Source: Glebionis coronaria (taxonomy: Eukaryota; Streptophyta; Magnoliopsida; Asterales; Asteraceae). Taken from it: a DNA stretch of 64,000 bases. The DNA is taken from NCBI GenBank assembly GCA_025667525.1, contig CM046882.1, forward strand, positions 25,261,394 through 25,325,393. Reading direction: 5' to 3'. The stretch's first letter is position 1. Each line of letters opens with the position of its first letter. The notes beneath the pieces are model-generated. The model saw only the letters and a program-made list of their open reading frames with translations. It did no database searches and was not told where the DNA came from. Made by a program: the position numbers and the translations under genes. Below are positions 37,171 to 46,739 of the stretch, piece by piece.

Positions 37171-37265
37171 TTGGCTAATCTTTTTATTCTGGGTATTCAT
37201 ATTTTCTTGTCTAACATTTTTCTCCTAGATTTTTCCCATATCACATAACCTAAACAGCTTTCATC

Positions 37266-40200
37266 ATGGCACCCAAGTTCAACTCAAAGAAATTAACATT
37301 GGAGTTCAAGAGCCAACATAATATGGTAGCTTACTTGACTGCTGATAATGATTTGTTCCCTCAGTATTCACAAATGGTGGCATTTTTAAATGCATCCTCA
37401 TTAAGGTATGCACTTTCTCATACACCATTAGTCCCTGTCGCACACATTAGACAGTTTTGGGATAATGTTAGTTCCACAACAGCTAATGGAGTGACCACAT
37501 TAACATCTACTGTTCATGGAAGAACATGGGTGGTCACTGAAGCCTTGGTTCGCCAAGCTTTGCGTCTTGATGACGCTGATGATGTGACTACCCTTGCCAT
37601 TGCAACAATAGAACAAGGTCTTAGGGAATTGGGTTATCCTATTCCTGCTGATGTCACTTTAAATAAATATCATAAGCAGGAATTTCCCTCTGACTGGAAA
37701 TATTTGATACATGTCCTTCTCCAATGCTTAAGTCCAAAATGTACTTCTTTTAATGAAATAAACAGGTCAATTGCAAGTGCTTTGGTTTGTATAACACGTG
37801 GGCTTAAGTATAATTTTTCAAAAATGATTTTTGAAGGAATGTGTAAAAATAAGGGAAGTAAAATGACTTTGGCTTACCCAAGATTTTTGCAAATGGTCTT
37901 TGATTTACAAGAATATTGTTCTAGGGATCATGACACTTTTTATGAGATCCCTAAACAACAGAAAACCATTTTTGCCAAAATGAGCTCCACCAACAGATCT
38001 ATCCCTCTCACCCAAGCCATGCTTGAAGTAATTCAGGCTGCTCAACCACAACCAGACCCTGCACCCCAACTTGAGCCTATCCATGAACCTTTACCTTCAC
38101 CAGACCACATGGATATTGACCAACCCAACGCTGACACTCAAAATGTTGGCGCTGACACAGCCAATCCCAACGCTGATACCATCCCTGAACAATCCCAAAC
38201 ACCCCTTAACCAACCCACACCCACAAAATCTACCTCATCTTCCACCCCATTACAATCTAGGTTGAATAAACGCCAAAGGACTACTGGAGTGTTCTCCTCT
38301 AGTGGTCCTAGCCTTGTAGCAGAGAGAACCACCTCCACAAGTGTGGCTGGTGACATGGATGAGGCTGGGGCTATTGACACAGGCTTAGAAGCTGGTCAAG
38401 ACAGTCCCAACATCATTAAGACCTCATCCATGCCCTATGATTCTATTTTGGGAGGTCAAATCCCCATTCTAGCTGAGGGCAGATTGGAACCTATGACATT
38501 GACTGAATTGACGGCTGCTGTCATTAGCTTGCAAAAGCAAAATGTCAGCCTTGTATAAATTGTCAACAAACAGGGCCGTGAACTCCAAGTATTGAGGGAG
38601 CGGGTAACTGTTTTGGAGAATCCAAGTAGCAGGAGTAGGATGGAGGAATCTTCCAAAGGGGAGGATGAAGAGGATGAGCTGATTCATACAGCTAGTGAGA
38701 AGAGTTCACAATTTAGTGAATCTTTAGGTATTGCTGAAGCTCTTACAAGTCTGAAGCAGCATCCTGTTATTGATACATCCAAGGTGACACCATTAAACTT
38801 GGAAGGATCTTTCACAGAAACAATGGGCGCTGATACAGGTTTGAACGCTGACACATCCAGCGCTGACAAAGGTAATCGGGGCGCTGATAGAGGTAACTTG
38901 AACGCTGAAAAAGTTGCAGGTGGTGTTGATGTATTCCAGTCATCAACAATCATCAAAGATGTGTCCACACAGGTTTCTTCTTCTACCTTACCTATTATTG
39001 ATCCAAAAGACAAGGGTAAGGGGATTTTGGTTGAAGAAGATGTTCCAAAGAAAGATGCAGCACAAATTGCATTTGATGAACAGTTGGCTGCACAAATTTT
39101 GGAAAGAGATTTGAAGAGGAGTGGTAGATCACCATTTGTTGCTTCTGAGAGTGAGGAAGAAAGTGGTGATGGAAAAGAAGATGATAGCTCAGATTCAAGT
39201 GTTCAAATTATTGAAGATCCAGAAAGACTTGAATATGGGGATGAGTTAACAAAGGAAAGGTTGAGTGATTTGAAGAATCAGATTGATTGGGACCTTCCTG
39301 AAATCACCAGAATGTACCATGCTTGGGAAGACAAGGTTATGGACAACCCAGGGATGAGTTTGTCAGATCAAATTTGGGGGTTGGAAGTTCTTCTTAGGGT
39401 ACAAGATGATATAAAGGTGATTTTGAGGTTTAATGCTCAAGAGGTCAAGACTTGGCTCAAAAGAGATAGAAGGCAGTTGTACTACAAGTTGCTTAGATGC
39501 CATCAACCTAGATGGACATACAAGAAGCTGCTGGCTTTATCTTTTGAGGAGTTAGAGTATAGGGCACATCCTATTTGGAGGAATGTGCAAGAAAATAATG
39601 TCTACCAGTTTCTTTCAGAAGAAAGGAAACAAGAGCTTGCTGAGGAAATGCAGATTCAAAAGGAAATGAGGATTGCTCAAAGACCAGTGAAGAAAGGAGA
39701 TCCTCTCCAATTTCCTAAAGATATGGATGTGTATTATCCAACTGAAGGTGTCATAAGGAAGCATCTCAAGCTTTCTCCATTGGAAGCTTCAGATTTGGTT
39801 AATGTAGTACCTCTAGATGACAGAAATCCAATCATCAGTTTTGATGAAGATGAGTGTGGATTTTGGAAGATTGGCAGATTTGGAAAGGAGGTACATACTT
39901 TCACTTCAGTTATTTCTATCTTTGCAAGTATAGACAGAGAAGACTTGGTGCATCTATGGAGATTAATAGAGGCCAAGTATACAGCTGAAGCACCTACTTC
40001 AGCAAATGGAATAAGACTGTGGAACACATTTTTGACTTTGTGTGGTCCAAAGGAAGCAGATCCTGCCATATGGAAGGATCTTGAAGATGATCTCAGTAAT
40101 CTTCATTGGAGGCTTTATTCTACTTGTGGTGTGTTTCATTTGAGCTCTACAAAGTTTTCAGAGTATCTACTTGTGGATGCTGATTATTTCTTGTCCAAAG

Positions 40201-40319
40201 AAGTGTTGGAGAAGATGATGGAGACACCCTTGGAGATTGATTATACTAGTGATGTGGCCAAGGACTTGATTAGATATGTTTATCACCAACATAAGAAGTT
40301 TTTGCAAGATTCCTCCTAA
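37266..40319 (+). pseudogene. ORF3 of element B, single nonsense codon
   Basis: One frame of 1,018 codons from ATG at 37266 to TAA at 40317-40319. It is interrupted only by a TAA at 38556-38558, where A and C have CAA (Gln), so it is one C-to-T change from being open. Residues 1-245 are a conserved region (HNMVAYL, RYALSHTP, HIRQFWDNV, GRTWVVTEALVRQAL). Next come a Pro/Gln-rich linker with the motif as NADT/GADT, a coiled coil (about residues 415-460), an acidic stretch with more motif copies (GADTGLNADTSSADK) and a C-terminal region (about residues 650-1018) with many Trp, Glu and Lys. No signal peptide, transmembrane helix or enzyme signature is visible. The N-terminal part resembles unnamed third ORFs I associate with Asteraceae copia elements. 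Function unknown. Confidence 0.87.
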
Positions 40320-40366
40320 GCCTTAAGTTTTTATTCAGAAACTTGATCATTGGAATAGATATCAAG

Positions 40367-40379
40367 TTTAGGGGAGGAT
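40367..40379 (+). other. Polypurine tract of element B
   Basis: TTTAGGGGAGGAT directly before the 3' LTR. Confidence 0.88.
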
Positions 40380-40913
40380 TGTTGGGAATAAAATATGGGT
40401 CAGTTCACTAGACGCTGATAAGAAGAATGTCAACGCTGACAGGATGACATTGGACGCTGACAGCCAAGCGTTGACATTGAAGAAGTCAACGCTGACAGCC
40501 TTGAAGATTAGCACTGATGGAATATATCTTCATACGAATCTTTTGTTTATTTGTTTCTTTATTGTGTATGGTAAAGATAAGCTCGACATTGTATTTTCTA
40601 TTATTATCTTTACCTAGAATAGTTGATTCGTAGCTTATTGTACAAGACTTCTTATTCTATAAAAGAAGATCTTTTAGGTTAAAGTTAATCATCAGTTTTC
40701 ATAAGTTTTCACAAGTTAAACCTCTTTCATTGTAATCAAGTTCGATCATTCTAATACAAGTGAAAGTTTGTTTAACATCTTTGTGTTTTAGATTAAGTGT
40801 TAATTCCGCATAACACTTAGTTACTTTATTCATAAGCAAAGGTTTCTCTACGTGTATTACTTGATCTAATCTCGTATACACAAAGCTTAATCGATCTAAG
40901 TTTGGGATCAACA
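40380..40913 (+). repeat. 3' LTR of element B (534 bp)
   Basis: Appears base-for-base the same as the 5' LTR. It is followed by the TTTTG duplication at 40914-40918. TATAAAAG is at 40658-40665. Confidence 0.96.
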
Positions 40914-41067
40914 TTTTGGTCATGCCAAATACGAGAATTCAATTCGGAAGAGGGTATTGAGACGGTTAAGGTTCGAGACACGAGAGCAAGTGCTTATAGA
41001 ACACTATATATAGAAGAAGGCAAAGAGATGGTTGTACAGGAAGAAGAAAAAGTAATAATCTACAAGG
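40914..41067 (+). pseudogene. FAR1/FHY3-like gene, fragment c continued
   Basis: It begins with the duplicated TTTTG and continues the frame interrupted at 28842 (WSCQIREFN), so B landed inside one exon. It ends at CTACAAG|GTTAGT, a good donor site, just before array 3. Confidence 0.8.
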
Positions 41068-41084
41068 TTAGTGAAACATTTAAC

Positions 41085-41275
41085 TGATACATGAATGACT
41101 CATACATGAGTTACAGTGACTTATACATGAGTCACAGTGACTCATGCATGAGTCATAGTGACTCATACATGAGTCACAGTGACTCATGCATGAGTCAGTG
41201 TGACTCATGTATGAGTCACTGTGACTCATGTATGAGTCAATATGACTCATGCATGAGTCAGTGTGACTCATATGT
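41085..41275. repeat. TGACTCA palindromic minisatellite, array 3 (intron of FAR1-like gene)
   Basis: About nine units of 21 bases with TGACTCA and TGAGTCA facing each other. Because each unit is a palindrome both strands are open, which gives mirror-image spurious ORFs. The plus frame reads S-H-C/S-D-S-C/Y-M heptads and is continuous with the next exon. Confidence 0.92.
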
Positions 41276-41290
41276 GTTATGCTCACTTAG

Positions 41291-41637
41291 AGTTGACATG
41301 TTTATGTTTAAGGTTCTCTATAATCCTGGAGATGGATCTGTTGAGTGTACGTGTAGGCATTTTATGCGTTATGGTTTTCTTTGTCGCCACATATTCTATG
41401 TTTTGAAGAACCGTGATATTGAAGAGAATCCAGAGAAGTACATTTTAAGGCGTTGGAGAAGAGTTTTGATACCGCTTTCATTAAGAAGAAACACAAACAG
41501 ATACGGAGAGAAGAACGAAACAATTTAGAGACTAACAAATGAGGCTAACTTCTACGTAGACGAGTTCTTGTTTTGGTTGAGTAAAGATGTAGAAAAGTTG
41601 GCGGAATATGTGCAAAAGATGGATAAAATAAAGAAAG
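41291..41637 (+). pseudogene. FAR1/FHY3-like gene, fragment d with SWIM zinc finger, premature stop, cut by element F
   Basis: The frame (VDMFMFKVLYN onward) includes a SWIM zinc finger, ECTCRHFMRYGFLCRHIF (C-x-C...C-x-H), which is the C-terminal hallmark of FAR1/FHY3 and MULE proteins. A TAG at 41526-41528 stops it. The frame then resumes to GAAAG at 41633-41637, where element F is inserted. The acceptor before the fragment is CACTTAG, but joining it to the upstream donor does not keep phase exactly, which I take as further decay or a misplaced border. Confidence 0.83.
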
Positions 41638-42009
41638 TGTTGGGTCTAATATAGAGTTGATGTGACAAAACAAAAGACAAGGACTACTTTTGCAAAAGTC
41701 TAATACTACAAGCTGGTGGAAGAAATACTTGAAGATAATAATTCACCAGATGTTTTATTTATTTAAAAAGATTTAGTAGTGATTTGATATTAACCTACAG
41801 AAAAAGTGTGTGTTCTAGGCATGGGATTCAATGTATACATACCTAGAGGTTGTTTGTTAATGAATAATACAAGCAATCATTGGGGGAAAATTCTATCTTG
41901 TGTTCAAACACCTTGTTTATGTATTATGTTCTAATTCCGCTATGTAATCTACATATGAACATGATGCATATCCTAGTAGCTAAAAGATCCAGAATCCAAG
42001 GATTCCACA
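41638..42009 (+). repeat. 5' LTR of element F (372 bp, promoter region deleted)
   Basis: Begins TGTTGGGTCT and ends GGATTCCACA. Compared with the 3' LTR it lacks about 83 bases between GATATTA and ACCTACAG, the segment that holds the TATA box in the 3' LTR. Confidence 0.9.
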
Positions 42010-43703
42010 ATTGGTATCAGAGCGGGTGGCTCTCGATGCTAGGATGAACAAGGTGTTTGAGTCGAAGAACGAGAAAAAGAATAAAATCCGTCTAGGGTTT
42101 TATGTTCGGATCTCATTGTGTAGCCGTTTTCAAACAGCAATATCTCATTCGTTAACTGTTGAATCATCGTGAAATTCGTGTTGCAGGTTCTCGATACGTG
42201 TGTCTAGAATCTCACCAGAGCAATTGTCGATTTGAGCAGTTATGGCTGAGTTATTGATCGTCAAAGTTGGCTGCAGAGAATGGTATGAATTTTCTGTTTT
42301 TGCTTTATTTAATAAGATTTAGGGTTTCTTCCCCTAAACCCTAGATCAAATTAAAACAGAAAAGAAGGAGTTATTGTTGGTGATTATGGTTCCTTGTTCT
42401 TGGTTATATATCAAACAATCAAGAGTAAATCTTGATCAGTGTTCGACTTTTGAAGAATGATTTTAGGGTTTCATCATAAATCCTAAATCTACTTATGGTG
42501 AACAAGAACAGTTTGGTGTTTATAGCTTGTGTACGAACAGCCGCAGGGAATAGATTCATTGTGGCATCGGTTGTGTGATCTGTTGGTGCAGGTAAAGCTA
42601 CTGTGGTCCGACGATCGAGAAGCCAACAATAGTTCAAGAAAAAGATGTACTGGTCCTCACATGTGTGTTGTCTTGTTTAATTAAGTGTTGGTACTATTCG
42701 TGGTTGTGGTCCACGTTTTAAAAGCTGTCAAAGGAAAGGGACAACTTGTTTTTAGAATTAGTATCGTGATTACAAGGATTGAAGGTTGCTGTGGTACAGC
42801 AAGTGATTTCAAGGATTGAAGGCTGCCAAGAAAGTTAATAGCAGATTTATTTGTGGTCCAATATATTATATGATGTATCAACATCAGTTCACTATTGGTA
42901 CAGTTGGTTGGTCTCAATTTGATCAATATATCACGTGAAGATGGATAGCATACATCACACTATAGCTGCTATGCCATGATGGTTTGAAAAAGCATATGTT
43001 TAAAGTACTGTTGGAGATAGAACTATTATGGGAGTATATTCAATTTTGATTTTCGGATGTGATGTGAAGTCGAATATAGATGCTTATTTTTGGGAGAAAG
43101 CTGATTGGTGGTTGCTTTCAAGGAGCAAAGAAAACGTGTGGCTTGAGGTATGCCTATTTATGGTATAGGATGCTAATATGACGTGGGATACATATATTCT
43201 TTCAAATGAATACTTTATGTGTCTCTATAAAGTAATTAAAGAACTCACGTAAGTGTGGAGTATACATGTGGGTTTTGAAGATATATTGCTACTGGTCAAG
43301 TTCACGAGGGATTAGTGTTTAGCAAAGATGTGACGAGTGTGTACATGACATGTATACACTGTTCGGGTGAGGATTCTTTTCGTCAAGAGAATACTCATTA
43401 TAGCCGTGAGTTTTAAAGTCTACTCATTATAGCCGTGAGTTTTGAAGTCACATGTTTAGTATAAGACATGGAACACACATTTGGGTTATTCTACTTCTAC
43501 ATCAAGATTATTGTATTTATTTTCTTCAAGATCATTACACGAGCCTACATATGGAGAGTCTTCAAGATTGCATATTTTCACAAGACCCCTATTGATGTGA
43601 CAAAAAGGGGAAGAGGTGAACTTAAGGGGAAGCAATTTGGAACATGTGCACAAAGGGATACAAACTTAAGGGGAAGTTTTGTCATCATCAACTAGGGGAA
43701 GAT
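42010..43703 (+). other. Interior of element F, no coding capacity seen
   Basis: The PBS comes first and a purine-rich tract last. Three AAGGGGAA-type runs occur in the last 110 bases, near 43610-43700. Near 43390-43445 a phrase, CTCATTATAGCCGTGAGTTTT, is duplicated in tandem. No gag, pol or captured gene is recognisable. Confidence 0.7.
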
Positions 43704-44158
43704 TGTTGGGTCTAATATAGAGTTGATGTGACAAAACCAAAAGACAAGGACTACGTTTGCCAAAGTCTAATACTACAAGCTGGTGGAAGAATTACTTGAA
43801 GATAATAATTCACCAGATGTTTTATTTATTTAAAAAGATTTAGTAGTGATTTGATATTATCCCTTTGTAAAAAGTCTGTGGTTTCTAGTATATAAAGAAA
43901 CACAGACCGTAGGTTTTTATTCATTCATTATTCACAATGTAACCTACAGAAAAAGTGTGTGTTCTAGGCATGTGATTCAATGTATACATGCCTAAAAGTT
44001 GTTTGTTAATGAATAATACAAGCAATCATTGGGGGAAAATTCTATCTTGTGTTCAAACACCTTGTTTATGTATTATGTTCTAATTCCGCTATGTAATCTA
44101 CATATGAACATGATGCATATCCTAGTAGCTAAAAGATCCAGAATCCAAGGATTCCACA
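43704..44158 (+). repeat. 3' LTR of element F (455 bp)
   Basis: Complete LTR with TATATAAAG at about 43889-43897, which is absent from the 5' copy. Ends GGATTCCACA. Confidence 0.9.
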
Positions 44159-44489
44159 TAAAGAATATCAAGTTTTAGTGCCTAAGCCCCCTTCAAAGAA
44201 AACAAAGGATGTTATTGAAGATATATATGCAATTGAGAAACCAAAGAAAAAACTTGTTAAAAATCCAACTGGGGCTAGGCTCAAAGGTGGTCGTAGAGGA
44301 ACGCGTATAAAAAGTGCAAGAGAAATAGCTATGAAGGCTAAAAAGAAACAACGTCGTACGTGTGGTTACTGTAAACCGAAGACAAACGAGCATACAAAAA
44401 CGACATGTCCACTAAATCCATACTATATCGCAAAACTAGCGAATATCGCTTTCGCTGCTAAAAAACAAGCACATGAAACAGGAGAATAG
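44159..44489 (+). pseudogene. FAR1/FHY3-like gene, C-terminal fragment
   Basis: It starts with the F target duplication and rejoins the frame of fragment d (EYQVLVPKPPSKK). It is a Lys/Arg-rich tail with nuclear-localisation-like runs (PPSKKTKD, KAKKKQRR) and a Cys/His cluster (CGYCKPKTNEHTKTTC) of zinc-knuckle type (C-x2-C-x6-H-x4-C), common at the C-terminus of FAR1/MULE proteins. It ends at TAG 44487-44489. Confidence 0.8.
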
Positions 44490-44587
44490 AGTACAACAAC
44501 TATTTGAATATCTGTTTTTAATTTTCTATTTTTCTTTTATTAAACTGTTGAAAACCAATGTATAATATGTGATTATGTTATGAATAT

Positions 44588-44788
44588 CATGACTCATATA
44601 TGAGTACTCTTGAAACATTTCTGAATTGAATACTGTGTATTGAATATCAAGTCATGTGACTCATACATGAGTCATGTGACTCATACATGAGTCATGTGAC
44701 TCATACATGAGTCATGTGACTCATACATGAGTCATGTGACTCATGCGACTCATGCATGAGTCACATGACTCATGTATGAGTCACATGA
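44588..44788. repeat. TGACTCA palindromic minisatellite, array 4 (3' flank of FAR1-like gene)
   Basis: Units of 20 bases (GTGACTCATACATGAGTCAT) repeated about six times, then a switch to the complementary-type spacer (CATGACTCATGTATGAGTCA). The E2 LTR starts seven bases later. Confidence 0.9.
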
Positions 44789-44794
44789 CAAACA

Positions 44795-45610
44795 TGTAAG
44801 TTTATGGACTTATATTTAATAGTCGCGTGATAGGATCGAACTCGAGATTACGGGATTGCACTCAATACGTAAAGAGTTAATTTATTTAATAAATATATTT
44901 ATTATATTTATTAAATTAAACCGTACAAATAACTATATAACTTTAATGATCGTTAATTAATTAATGGTTGAGTATTAACGAGTGTTAAAATAATATATAG
45001 TATGAGGAATAAAAAGAAAGAAGGACGGAAAGTTCTGGAACACACCACAAGGGGTGTTTTGTCGGTCGGTTATGGCTCCAGGGGGGGGGGGGCAAAAGTT
45101 GCCTTTTATTTACTTGGGCTACATTAGATTTTAGACATATAAATACACCTCCTTACCCCTCAAAATCTTCATAACTTGAATCCTTTCCTCTCCTCTCTCT
45201 TTGGCCGATCGCAAGGGGTAACCACGAAGGGGTTTTCGGTTGGTTTTCTTGGTTGAGCGATTGTGTTGAAAATCTAGTCCTAACCCCTCTTTAGGATTGT
45301 TGGGTAGATTATATACAAGCATTGTAGCTCGATTTTCACGTGCTAGAATCACGGTTAGCTCGTTGTATTACGTGTGTACAAGATCATAATATAGTCTTAC
45401 TTTAGACTATATCTTGGTATATTACGGTATAAACCCTAATTGGTGATTCATTCTTCATCTTGTGGAATTGCTTTCGCGTAAAGGTATGTAACTCTAATTC
45501 AATTAATTATAATTGTGTTATTATCATGATCTTGTTTAATCGCTTCCGCTATATGTGCTTTGATCTTGTTTAGGGTTTTATATAATTGTTATGATGTTAA
45601 TAAACCTTCA
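44795..45610 (+). repeat. LTR of copia element E2 (816 bp), same family as E1
   Basis: Homologous end to end with 14105-14952, in the same orientation, starting TGTAAGTTTATGG and ending AAACCTTCA. The flanking bases (AAACA before, GTTGC after) do not match, so it is not a simple solo LTR. The next bases, TTGCATCGAGACC, resemble a decayed tRNA-Met-type PBS, so it is best read as a 5' LTR. Confidence 0.82.
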
Positions 45611-46739
45611 GTTGCATCGAGACCCGTTTTAACATGTTATAGTTATCGAAAATCTAAAGTTTTTTAACTAATAATTGTTTTGAGGTAAAACTACATGTTT
45701 TTTAGGTTTTCATAAAATTAGGGTTTTGTTTTTTAAAAATTAAGGTTTTTGCCAAATTTTTAATAAAAAAAGAATTGTTTTGAAACCCTAAATTACATGT
45801 GGGATAATTTTAGATTAAATTGCATGATTAATTGTTATGTCATGTATGGTTACGATCCGTAGAGATTTAATTGTTAAGATTTGTGAGGAATCCATTATTA
45901 CGTGCTTGTTTTCATGGATCTTAAAATTATATGTTTATATGATTTTATGTGCTACGCGATTATTTGATTCAATAAATCTAGAATTAGGGAAGACTTTTAT
46001 ATGAATTTAAAGACCTAGATTTGATGATTGTTGAATAAATTGTACGCATGTGGCTATTTGATTAATCTATTGTACATATAAATTGTTATTATGTGTTTAT
46101 GATTTAGTTTTTTTACTTGTTTATATTAAAATTGTTGAATTGTTGTAAACAAAGGTTTTTATGAAAAGAAATAATATAAACTAAATCATATTAAAATAAT
46201 GATTTGTTAGAAATTTAAATTACATAAGATTACGTTGATTGGTGAATCGCAATAAAAATCTAACGGCCTACTCCTTTTGACAAACTATAAAGTGGGTTTA
46301 ACGCACCGCTGGTCATGTACCCGGTTAAGGAAGGATGTGTTATGCCATTAGTCGCTGACCAAATTCCCGGCTCGCCTGTGCGTCAAATTGAAATTACCTA
46401 GGATTATTAATTGAATTATACCTTAAGGGTGATTTACCACAAATTCAAATCCGAAACACAATGAATAAGGGTATTGCTTTGTGCGTAGCCGAGTTCTAGC
46501 AAAAGTACGTTGTGAATAGTTGTGGGTAAATTCTTTAATTGGTGAACCAATACCGCAACATAATTGATGACGTATAGTCCCTAGTCGGGCTGGATAGTCC
46601 GACTCACGGGTACTACCCGCATCCATCAGGAATGGATTGGATACTTGTGCGGTGTGCGCACATAGCCCATAAAGCCCGGTAAGCCGCTGTCGCACAAGAG
46701 GTTGATTACTTAGCCAAGTCCTCGTCGTAGTGCGACATG
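45611..46739 (+). other. Probable 5' leader of element E2 (no gene seen)
   Basis: About 1.1 kb without supported ORFs, AT-rich at first and then GC-balanced (46260-46740). It lies between the E2 LTR and the gypsy LTR of G, and the right border is not resolved. Confidence 0.45.

Larger units (their letters stand above)
36009..37265 (+). other. Spacer between pol and ORF3 of element B
   Basis: No supported ORF. In order it holds: a motif cluster (36102-36222), a PPT-like run TTTAAGGGGAGGTTT (36426-36440), a donor-like CAG|GTGAGT (36505/36508), a second motif cluster (36868-36990), a TATA-like box (37164-37170) and an acceptor-like AACAG ending at 37257. All are shared with A and C. Confidence 0.8.
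28843..40913 (+). mobile_element. SIRE/Maximus-type copia element B, complete and young
   Basis: Two 534-base LTRs that look identical by eye flank an 11 kb interior, and a perfect target duplication TTTTG lies at 28838-28842 and 40914-40918. The interior has a PBS, gag (intact), pol (intact frame but YVDE in the RT active site), a spacer, ORF3 (one stop) and a PPT. It is inserted in a coding exon of the FAR1-like pseudogene. Identical LTRs imply a recent insertion relative to A and C. Confidence 0.97.
41638..44158 (+). mobile_element. Non-autonomous LTR retrotransposon F
   Basis: It has a 372-base 5' LTR, PBS TGGTATCAGAGC (42012-42023), a 1.7 kb interior with no credible ORF, a purine-rich tract (CTAGGGGAAGAT before 43704) and a 455-base 3' LTR. 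The flanking duplication is GAAAG (41633-41637) against TAAAG (44159-44163), one mismatch. Lacking gag and pol, it would depend on another element. It lies within an exon of the FAR1-like pseudogene. Confidence 0.9.

Noticed and set aside
41080..41286. Minus-strand ORF of MSHxDS repeats over array 3
   Set aside because: The array is palindromic, so both strands are open by construction; it has no independent support.
42010..43703. Possible captured host gene inside element F
   Set aside because: The longest frames are under 90 codons, AT-driven and show no recognisable domain.
44588..44788. CRISPR-like appearance of the regularly spaced palindromic arrays
   Set aside because: Units are contiguous 20-21-base tandem repeats without unique spacers, in plant nuclear DNA.
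44795..45610. E2 as a solo LTR
   Set aside because: The five bases on each side (AAACA and GTTGC) do not match and a PBS-like sequence follows, so a 5' LTR fits better.
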